From: CADCVQ01 sp038260305
Lineage (GTDB): Bacteria; Actinomycetota; Thermoleophilia; Solirubrobacterales; Solirubrobacteraceae
Assembly: GCA_038260305.1 (NCBI GenBank)
Contig: JBBSNY010000003.1
Coordinates: forward strand, 131,177-195,176
DNA: 64,000 nucleotides
Direction: 5' to 3'
The notes beneath the pieces are model-generated. The model made no database searches. It was not told the origin of the DNA and was given only the letters and a program-made list of their open reading frames with translations. The translations under genes were made by a program, and so were the position numbers. How positions within the stretch are numbered: the stretch's first letter is position 1; every line of letters begins with the position of its first letter. Positions 58,501 through 64,000 of this stretch are shown here, piece by piece.

Positions 58501-59508
58501 CTACCATGCGGGCGGGGTCCAGCGGCCTGACGCGGGGGCGACTTTCGTCGATTCGAAGCTGATCGTGTCGCCCGTTGCGAGGGGCTCGCCGGGGTCGGCG
58601 GCGATGGCGTCGCCGTTGCGCGTGACGACGACGGCGGCGTTCAGCGGCCTGCCGGCGGCGAGGGCCGCCTGCGCGAGGGTGGCCGCGTTCGCGGGGCGCT
58701 CGCCGCGCCCATCGCTCGTGCGGATCGTGATGTGCGGCGCCGGCCGGGCGCGGGCCGACTCGTACTCGCTGGGCTCGTTGAGGTTCGCGAGCGAGTCCAG
58801 ATCGGGATCGCGCGCGGCGAGCTCGGCGTCGGCGAGGAGGTGCTGATCGTCGAGCGCTCGCACGCGCAGGCGGGCCAGCAGCGTGCCGCTGCCGCGCCGG
58901 TCGTGCGCAAGCTCGTCGTGCAGGTACCGGGCGAGCGTCGCGGTTCGGTAGGCCGCGGCGAGCGGCTGCGCGAAGCCGCCGGCGTATGGGAGGGCGACAT
59001 CGTCGTCAGCGCGCAGCGAGGCCAGGACGTGCCGGACGAAGGCGGGGTGCAGGTGCGGCATGTCGACGCCGCAGACGAAGACGACCTGCGCGCGGTCGCC
59101 GAGCCGCTCGAGGCCGGACACGATCCCCTGCAGCGGGCCGCGCCCCGCGACGGCGTCCTCGACGACCTCGACCACGCTCGGCAGCAGGGGCAGTCGCTGG
59201 CCGGGGGCGCACACGACGACGACCGGTCCGTCGACGGCGCGTCCGACGATCCCGACGGCCCGGCGCAGGAGCGTCGAGCCGTGCCATTCGAGCGCCGCCT
59301 TCGCGGTCCCCATGCGACGCGAGCCGCCGCCGGCGAGCACGATCGCCGCGCTGCGGCCGGGCTCTGGCGCGCGCCCGGACTCCGACGCGCCCCCGCGATC
59401 AGGCGCGCCGGAGCTGCGGCCGGGCTCTGGCCCGCGCCCCGGCTGCGGCGCGCCCCCGCGATCAGGCGCGCCGTCGGGCTCCCGCTCCGGCTTTGGCTCA
59501 GCCGGCAA
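58501..59508 (-). CDS. mobA: MobA-like nucleotidyltransferase with ThiS/MoaD-like C-terminal extension
   Basis: 335 residues from a TTG at 59508. A low-complexity N terminus (about 48 residues, two 21-residue repeats) leads to the MobA core: AAIVLAGGGSRRMGTAKAAL, VEDAVAGRGPLQGIVSGLE and VVFVCGVDMPHLHPAFV. It attaches GMP to molybdopterin. The last 75 residues, HITIRTSDGRG, AATLAQAALAAGRPL and VVVTRNGDAIAADPGEPLATGD, have the spacing of a beta-grasp ThiS/MoaD-type domain without the terminal Gly-Gly. Its start overlaps the macrodomain gene. The TTG is the only start that keeps the nucleotide-binding strand. Confidence 0.72.
   Translation of the reverse strand: MPAEPKPEREPDGAPDRGGAPQPGRGPEPGRSSGAPDRGGASESGRAPEPGRSAAIVLAGGGSRRMGTAKAALEWHGSTLLRRAVGIVGRAVDGPVVVVCAPGQRLPLLPSVVEVVEDAVAGRGPLQGIVSGLERLGDRAQVVFVCGVDMPHLHPAFVRHVLASLRADDDVALPYAGGFAQPLAAAYRTATLARYLHDELAHDRRGSGTLLARLRVRALDDQHLLADAELAARDPDLDSLANLNEPSEYESARARPAPHITIRTSDGRGERPANAATLAQAALAAGRPLNAAVVVTRNGDAIAADPGEPLATGDTISFESTKVAPASGRWTPPAW
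59351..59476 (-). repeat. 63-bp direct repeat (two copies) in the mobA 5' region
   Basis: Two adjacent 63-bp units, both beginning CTGCGGCCGGGCTCTGG on the plus strand and both containing CCCCCGCGATCAGGCGCGCC, encode two 21-residue repeats with GAPDRGGA and PEPGRS. Differences are few, indicating recent duplication. Confidence 0.8.
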
Positions 59509-60007
59509 GTGCGGCCTTGAACGCGTCGTAAGAGGGCTGGGCAAAGAGCCAGAACCGCGCCTCCTCGAGCGCCGGGAGGGCGGCGAGCGCCTCGCGTGTG
59601 GCGGCGATCGCGATGGTCGCCGCCTGCGCCAGTGGGTAGCCGTAGATGCCGGCTGAGACGGCGGGCAGCGCGATGCGGCGGCAGTCGTGCTTGGCCGCGA
59701 GCGCCAGCGCGTTGCGGTAGCAGGCGCGCAGCAGCTCGGGCTCGCCCTCGCCGCCACCGCGCCAGACCGGCCCGACGGTGTGGATGACGTGGCGCGCCGC
59801 GAGCCGGCCCGCCCCGGTGATCTTCGCCTCGCCGGTGTCGCAGCCGCCGAGCAGCCGGCACTCGGCGAGCAGCTCGGGCCCGGCGGCGCGGTGGATCGCC
59901 CCGTCGACCCCGCCACCGCCGAGCAGGCTCGAGTTCGCGGCGTTGACGATCGCGTCGGCGTCGGGGTCGCTGGTGATGTCGCCGAGATGCAGCGTGATCC
60001 GGGCCAT
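59498..60007 (-). CDS. Macrodomain protein (ADP-ribose / O-acetyl-ADP-ribose hydrolase-like)
   Basis: 169 residues, a stand-alone macrodomain: ITLHLGDITSDPDADAIVNAANSSLLGGGGVDGAIHRAAG, TGEAKITGAGRLAARHVIHTVGP and PAVSAGIYGYPLAQAA. NAANSSLLGGGGVDGAIH is the MacroD-type loop with the catalytic Asn and Asp. It removes ADP-ribose from proteins or hydrolyses O-acetyl-ADP-ribose. TACGGT (60014-60019, opposite strand) lies 6 nt before the ATG, so the mRNA is probably leaderless. mobA follows with an 11-bp overlap. Confidence 0.9.
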   Translation of the reverse strand: MARITLHLGDITSDPDADAIVNAANSSLLGGGGVDGAIHRAAGPELLAECRLLGGCDTGEAKITGAGRLAARHVIHTVGPVWRGGGEGEPELLRACYRNALALAAKHDCRRIALPAVSAGIYGYPLAQAATIAIAATREALAALPALEEARFWLFAQPSYDAFKAALAG

Positions 60008-60174
60008 CGCAGGACCGTAGCGCCGCCCGATGTCAGCGGTGAACGAATCGTGACCCGGCGCGGCCGCGGTCGGTCGAATGGAGCTGTTCGCCTGCTCCCC
60101 GACGACGCGCTTGCGGCGAGTGGCCGGCCGTGTCTCGTCCCGAGGTGGGGCGAGGCAAGGCCGTCACACGAGAG

Positions 60175-60245
60175 AGGCGCCGTCCGGATTCGAACCGGAG
60201 TAAACGGCTTTGCAGGCCGCTGCGTAGCCACTCCGCCACGGCGCC
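60175..60245 (-). tRNA. tRNA-Cys (GCA)
   Basis: 71 nt. Acceptor GGCGCCG with CGGCGCC; the D region has GGAGTGGCTACGCAG; the anticodon loop CTGCAAA gives GCA; the T arm is TCCGGTTCGAATCCGGA; discriminator T. CCA is not encoded. Length fits bacterial tRNA-Cys. Confidence 0.95.
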
Positions 60246-60303
60246 GGGGGCGGGGCAAGGGTAGCGATGCGTCACAGGAATCGACGCTCGCGACAAGATC
60301 CCC

Positions 60304-60867
60304 GTGATGGCCCGACCCCGACTGGATGCGGATCGCCTCGCCGCCGCCTACGAGCGCGACGCACGCCGGCTGCTCGTCTTCCTGACGCGCCGCACGTACG
60401 ACGCGCAGCTCGCGGTCGACCTCGTCGGCGAGACGTACGCCCGCGCGTTCGAGCTGCGCCGCCGCTTCGACGGCGATCCGCGCGACGCCGACGCGCTTGC
60501 CGCATGGGTCTTCGGGATCGCGCGCAACGTGCTCGGCGAGGCGCTGCGCCGCGGCGCCGCCGAGCGTCGCGCGCTGCGCCGGGCCGGCGTGCAGGGGCCG
60601 CTGCTCGCCGCCGAGGAGCTCGTGCGCATCGAGGAGCTCGCCGCGCTCGGGGAACTGCGCGCCGCCGTCGCCGGGGCGCTCGCCGAGCTGGGAGCCGAGC
60701 AGCGCGACGCGGTTCGCCTGCGGATCGTCGAGGAGCTCGACTACGCGGACGTCGCCGGGCGGCTCGGGATCAGCGAGCAGGCCGCGCGGGCGCGCGTCTC
60801 GCGCGGGCTGCGCGCGCTGGCCGCGGCGCTCGACGGGCTCGGGCCGCCCGCGGAGGCGACACCATGA
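60304..60867 (+). CDS. ECF-type RNA polymerase sigma factor
   Basis: 187 residues. Region 2 has AAYERDARRLLVFLTRRTYD and AQLAVDLVGETYARAFELR (the DxxxE... element for core binding) and AWVFGIARNVLGEALRR. Region 4 has RDAVRLRIVEELDYADVAGRLGISEQAARARVSRGLRAL, a helix-turn-helix. GTG 60304 or the ATG right behind it may be the start. It overlaps a 21-codon frame and a probable anti-sigma gene, the usual pairing. Confidence 0.88.
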   Translation: MMARPRLDADRLAAAYERDARRLLVFLTRRTYDAQLAVDLVGETYARAFELRRRFDGDPRDADALAAWVFGIARNVLGEALRRGAAERRALRRAGVQGPLLAAEELVRIEELAALGELRAAVAGALAELGAEQRDAVRLRIVEELDYADVAGRLGISEQAARARVSRGLRALAAALDGLGPPAEATP

Positions 60868-60929
60868 GGGTGGCGCGGGAGCACGGCGCGATCCTCGATC
60901 GCTTCGGGCCGGCGGAGACGTGGCTGTGA
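60864..60929 (+). CDS. Possible 21-residue peptide between sigma and anti-sigma genes
   Basis: ATG overlaps the sigma-factor stop (ATGA) and TGA overlaps the next GTG start (GTGA), so all three frames are linked. The peptide, MRVAREHGAILDRFGPAETW plus L, resembles the DAI-containing segments at the N terminus of the next protein (SRDRDAIVAE and PRDPDAILVELG). It may be a translational bridge or the broken-off end of the anti-sigma gene. Confidence 0.4.
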   Translation: MRVAREHGAILDRFGPAETWL

Positions 60930-61729
60930 GCACGTCACGGGACCGCGACGCGATCGTGGCCGAGACCCGCGGGGCTCGCCCCGCCGGACGCGACGACGCG
61001 ACCCCGCGCGACCCCGACGCGATCCTCGTCGAGCTCGGCTGCGATCTGCACGACGCCTGGCGCCGACCGCCGCGTCGCGCGCGCCTCGCCGGCTGGCGGC
61101 GCAGCGTCGTCGTCGCCGTCGCGATGCTCGTCGTCGTGCCGACCGCGCTCGCCACGCGCGACGTCGTGTGGGCGCCGGCGCCGGCGCAGCTGCCCGACTC
61201 GGCGCGGCTGCCCGGCGCCGTGCAGCCCCGCCATGCCGGCGATCAGGTCTACATCGCCGGCGGGACGCTGCGCGGCGTCGCGTGGCGGTTGAGCGCGTCG
61301 GCGTGCGACTACGCGGCCGTGCGTGCGGTCGGCGTCTTCCTGACGGTGCCGGGCGGTGGGGGAGGGGCGCGCTGCGACATCGCGTCAGACGGCGTCGGCG
61401 GCGTGACCCCGAAGGTGCTTGCCGAGCGCCTCGTGCAGACCTACTTCGATCCCGTCGCCGGCCGCACCTGGGCGTTCGGCGCGCTGCCCTCCGGCGCGCG
61501 CCGCGTCGACGTCGTCGCGACCGGCGCCCGCGCCACCGTCTCCACTGCCCCGGCCGATGCCACCGCCGTCGGCCGCGGCGACCTGCCCGCGGGCATGCGC
61601 GTCTTCGTCGCCGCGCTCGCCGGAGCCCGCGACGTCCCCCTCGTCACCGCCCGCGACGCGTCGGGCGACGTGTTGCTCCTCTGCCGGGAGGGTCGCTGCC
61701 GTACTCCGAACCCGAAGGGAACGCCATGA
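60926..61729 (+). CDS. Probable membrane anti-sigma factor
   Basis: 267 residues: a cytosolic Asp/Arg-rich N terminus of about 60, one helix (SVVVAVAMLVVVPTALA, about 61-78), and an outside domain with HAGDQVYIAGGTLRGVAWRL and GARCDIASDGVGG. No zinc-binding HxxxCxxC motif is seen, so it is not a ZAS-type protein; the anti-sigma call rests on topology and operon position. Ends with ATGA into the next gene. Confidence 0.6.
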   Translation: MSTSRDRDAIVAETRGARPAGRDDATPRDPDAILVELGCDLHDAWRRPPRRARLAGWRRSVVVAVAMLVVVPTALATRDVVWAPAPAQLPDSARLPGAVQPRHAGDQVYIAGGTLRGVAWRLSASACDYAAVRAVGVFLTVPGGGGGARCDIASDGVGGVTPKVLAERLVQTYFDPVAGRTWAFGALPSGARRVDVVATGARATVSTAPADATAVGRGDLPAGMRVFVAALAGARDVPLVTARDASGDVLLLCREGRCRTPNPKGTP

Positions 61730-62856
61730 CCCGAAGGATGCTGTCCGTACGCCGTCTCGTGCCGATCGGAGCGCTTGCGCTCGTCGCGGGGGCGGCCGTC
61801 GCACAGGCATCCGGCGGGTCCGCGCCGTCGCGGCCCGCTCCCGCCGCCGCGCTGCCGGCGGCCGCGCCGACGGTCGTCGTTGCCGCGCGTGGCGGTCGCC
61901 GTTCTGCGCCACCGGCCGCCAGGGTGCTGCCCGTCCCGGCCTGCAAGCCGTCGGCCGGGTCGATCGCGAAGGCGCCACCGAGCGAGGCGCTGCGGGAGGC
62001 GTTCGGGATCCTGCGTCGTGACCGCACCGACGAGGATGCCCTGCCCGCGTCCGCGCTTGCTGCGCTGAAGCGCAGCCGCCTGACGCCCGTCGATCCCGAG
62101 TCAACGCGCCTGCTGCGGGCCGACGCCACGGCCCGCGCCTGGATCGTGCCGGTGCCGAACGTCGACGCCGCGAGCCCGTTTGCCTGCGTCGAGGCCGCGG
62201 GCCGCGCGGCGCGCGAGGGCGTCGCGGTGGTCTCGATCGGCGGCGCGCCGGCGGGTGGCGGCGGCGCGCTTCGCGATCTGAAGCGCGGCGTCGCGCCGGC
62301 GGCGGTCGACGCCTGCGCGGGCGTGGCGCACGACATGCTCGGCGTCTCCGGGATCGTGCCCGACGGCGTCGACGCCGTGTTCGTGACCGAGCCCGACGGC
62401 ACGGCGACACGCGCCGACGTACACGACAACGGCTACAGCTTCGTCCTGCCGCGGACGAAGCGGCCCGAGTCGCGCTACCTCGTCTGGACCGGCAGCGACG
62501 GGACACCGCACGTGCAGCCGCTGCAGGTCGCGATCGTTCGTCCGGCGAGCTTCGCCTGCCGGACCTCGTACAAGGGAACGCGCGTGACCCCGAACCCGCT
62601 CGACGACTGCGTGCTCCACAGCTCGAGCCCGCTCTACAACACCCTGGCGCGGATCGTCACGCTGTCGCGTGCGAGGGGTTCACGCGGTGGGAAGCCGGCG
62701 CGCCGGGCGGCTCGCCCGCTCATCGTGTACGCGCCCTGTGCGCCTTCTACGTTCGGAGCGTTCATTCCGATCTGGCCGAGGACGGGCGCCATCGTGGTGG
62801 CGCAGGCGCCGCCATGCGTGACCGCGCCGACGAAGCCCAAGCCGCGGACCCCGTAG
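61726..62856 (+). CDS. Exported protein of unknown function
   Basis: 376 residues. A Sec-type signal peptide (basic MTRRMLSVRRLVPIGALALV, cleavage near AQASG) and an Ala/Pro-rich linker precede a domain of about 300 residues with cysteines in VPACKPS, SPFACVEAAGR, AVDACAG and SFACRTSYKG, likely disulphide-bonded. No family recognised. GAAGGGA precedes the ATG. Co-transcribed with the ECF sigma and probable anti-sigma, so it may be part of the sensed or regulated surface function. Confidence 0.65.
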   Translation: MTRRMLSVRRLVPIGALALVAGAAVAQASGGSAPSRPAPAAALPAAAPTVVVAARGGRRSAPPAARVLPVPACKPSAGSIAKAPPSEALREAFGILRRDRTDEDALPASALAALKRSRLTPVDPESTRLLRADATARAWIVPVPNVDAASPFACVEAAGRAAREGVAVVSIGGAPAGGGGALRDLKRGVAPAAVDACAGVAHDMLGVSGIVPDGVDAVFVTEPDGTATRADVHDNGYSFVLPRTKRPESRYLVWTGSDGTPHVQPLQVAIVRPASFACRTSYKGTRVTPNPLDDCVLHSSSPLYNTLARIVTLSRARGSRGGKPARRAARPLIVYAPCAPSTFGAFIPIWPRTGAIVVAQAPPCVTAPTKPKPRTP

Positions 62857-62859
62857 ACG

Positions 62860-63705
62860 TCAGGCGTCGCCGCCCTCGTCGGCGATCCGCCGGGCCTCGC
62901 GTGCGATGAGGTCCAGTCGTGCCTCGCGGACGAGTGGCAGCGCGCGGCGGCGGGCGCGGACGAGGGCGAGGTCGATCTCCTCGGTGTGGACGGCCTCCTC
63001 GTCGAACGGCAGCTCGCAGATGACCTTCCCCCACGGGTCGACGATGTGCGAGCCGCCCCAGAAGTGCAGGATCTCGCTCTCGTCGCCGACGCGGTTGCAG
63101 AAGACGACATAGCACTGGTACATGCGGGCGTAGAAGACCGTGATGTCGCGCCAGTACGTGCCCGAGTGGTAGAGGTCCGGGCGCCGACTGGTCGCGGAGT
63201 TCGTCGGCACGAGCAGCACGCGCGCCCCGTCCTGGACGGCGAGGAAGGCGAGGTGCGGCTGCCATGCGTCGTTGCAGATCAGCGTCGCGATGCGGCCGTG
63301 GCGCGTGTCGTACGCGCGCATCGACTGCCCGACGTTGAAGTGCTTGCGCTCCTCGAACGTGTCGTAGGTCGGCAGGTAGAGCTTGCGGTGGTTGTAGACC
63401 CGCGCGCCGGCGTCGTAGTAGCCGGAGGCGTTGTAGTTGTGGATGCCCAGGCCGTCCTCGCAGTAGCCGACCGAGACGTCGGTCCCGGGTGAGACCGTGC
63501 TGAGCGCGAGCAGGCGCGGATCGTTCGAGGGAATCTCCACGTCCTGCTCGATCCGGGCGAAGTCATAGCCCGTCAAAAACAGCTCGGGGAAGATCACGAG
63601 ATCGGCGCCCTCGCCTCCTGCTTGGGCGACGACCTCTGCGGCGCGGGCGAGGTTCGCGTCGAGGTCCCCGAGGGTGCTCCCAAGCTGGGCGAGGGTGATC
63701 CTCAT
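62860..63705 (-). CDS. Nitrilase-superfamily carbon-nitrogen hydrolase
   Basis: 281 residues. The catalytic triad is visible: E41 in IFPELFLTGYDF, K108 in VYNHRKLYLPTYDTF and C144 in LICNDAWQP. The YLPTYDTFEERKHF pattern recalls the glutaminase domain of NAD synthetase and related amidases, but no synthetase domain follows. The substrate is an amide or carbamoyl compound, not determinable here. The gene is convergent with the exported-protein gene, with 3 bases between stops. Confidence 0.85.
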   Translation of the reverse strand: MRITLAQLGSTLGDLDANLARAAEVVAQAGGEGADLVIFPELFLTGYDFARIEQDVEIPSNDPRLLALSTVSPGTDVSVGYCEDGLGIHNYNASGYYDAGARVYNHRKLYLPTYDTFEERKHFNVGQSMRAYDTRHGRIATLICNDAWQPHLAFLAVQDGARVLLVPTNSATSRRPDLYHSGTYWRDITVFYARMYQCYVVFCNRVGDESEILHFWGGSHIVDPWGKVICELPFDEEAVHTEEIDLALVRARRRALPLVREARLDLIAREARRIADEGGDA

Positions 63706-63806
63706 CGATGTGGTGGCGGGGCGGCTGGCACGGCCCGCGAGCGTAGCCGCAAGGGCCCGCGAGCCGTCACGACCTCGTGAAGCATTGCTATTCTGCTCGT
63801 TTCCCA

Positions 63807-63879
63807 GGGCGATTAGCTCAGCTGGGAGAGCGCCGCCTCGACAAGGCGGAGGTCACTGGTTCGAGCCCAGTATCGCCCA
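63807..63879 (+). tRNA. tRNA-Val (GAC)
   Basis: 73 nt. Acceptor GGGCGAT with ATCGCCC; D arm GCTCAGCTGGGAGAGC; anticodon stem CCGCC/GGCGG with loop TCGACAA, anticodon GAC; T arm CTGGTTCGAGCCCAG; discriminator A. CCA is not encoded. Confidence 0.95.
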
Positions 63880-63891
63880 CTCCGCAAACAC

Positions 63892-63913
63892 GGCGATTAG
63901 CACGGAAATCGCC
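63892..63913 (+). terminator. Stem-loop after tRNA-Val
   Basis: GGCGATT and its complement AATCGCC around an 8-nt loop, 12 bases after the tRNA. The left arm plus AGC repeats ten bases of the tRNA 5' end (GGCGATTAGC). Probable terminator. Confidence 0.5.
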
Positions 63914-64000
63914 AGCTCACCGCCGAGTCGGGCGGTCTGACGTGCCAGACTACGGTCCCGTGAAGCAGTCGGCCACAGGTCACGTGACGCTCACCGGCGA

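Noticed and set aside
63808..63913. Ten-base repeat of the tRNA-Val 5' end as an integration att site
   Set aside because: att sites usually repeat the tRNA 3' end; here the repeat is the arm of a terminator hairpin and too short.
63674..63940. An 88-residue frame across the tRNA-Val gene
   Set aside because: It runs through the tRNA and starts within the nitrilase gene on the other strand; composition is that of a shadow frame.

Overview
This window is about 64 kb of very GC-rich DNA with dense, short-spaced genes and many 4-bp ATGA or GTGA overlaps. Gene order and protein families point to Actinomycetota, most likely class Thermoleophilia (Solirubrobacterales-like). Supporting signs are a WhiG-type sigma factor next to a Xer recombinase, a red-type RuBisCO cluster, a geranylgeranyl-reductase-family flavoprotein and several conserved small proteins of unknown function. 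The class-level placement is inference; no rRNA is present to confirm it. No prophage, transposase or CRISPR array is visible.

Layout. 1-2.7 kb: two small membrane proteins, a decayed PIN-toxin end and a flavoprotein. 2.7-8.8 kb: rpsA, coaE, a lytic transglycosylase, rpmF, plsX, acpP, rnc. 8.8-15.6 kb: smc, a GNAT gene, ftsY, an NfeD/SPFH pair and a methyltransferase. 15.8-24.5 kb: a 31-residue membrane peptide, then ffh-rpsP-khpA-rimM-trmD-rplS-lepB-rnhB, yraN (opposite strand), comM, dprA. 24.6-28.9 kb: thiD, ilvD, two proteins of unknown function and a HAD nucleotidase. 28.9-37.5 kb: L,D-transpeptidase, Xer recombinase, WhiG-like sigma factor, an EF-G paralogue, an RNase-H-like gene and an EamA transporter. 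37.6-42.1 kb: coxS-coxL-coxM of the molybdenum hydroxylase family plus a MocA-like cofactor gene. 42.3-43.8 kb: a CAP-domain surface protein. 44.0-52.4 kb: a Calvin-cycle cluster (class II FBPase, class II aldolase, a ComB-family phosphatase, RuBisCO large and small subunits, CbbX activase, phosphoribulokinase, a Usp-like protein, LysR regulator CbbR). 52.4-64 kb: GT2 glycosyltransferase, FetAB-like ABC pair, a mesaconyl-CoA isomerase/hydratase-like pair, MobA, macrodomain protein, ECF sigma with a probable anti-sigma, a nitrilase-family amidase, and tRNAs for Gly, Cys and Val.

How the genes work together. The cbb cluster supplies RuBP formation (PRK), carboxylation (CbbLS), activase (CbbX) and two regeneration enzymes, so the organism is probably capable of CO2 fixation. 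The cox genes could supply electrons, but the CoxL active-site motif and S-L-M gene order match the form II-like group, whose CO-oxidising role is less certain. The ComB-family phosphatase between aldolase and RuBisCO is a candidate 2-phosphoglycolate phosphatase. The mesaconyl-CoA pair hints at additional C3-C5 CoA-ester chemistry.

Expression. At least 22 start codons lie 6-11 nt downstream of a TANNNT hexamer with no Shine-Dalgarno, the signature of leaderless transcription; this was used to choose starts. rnc and trmD appear to start at CTG immediately at or after the upstream stop codon.
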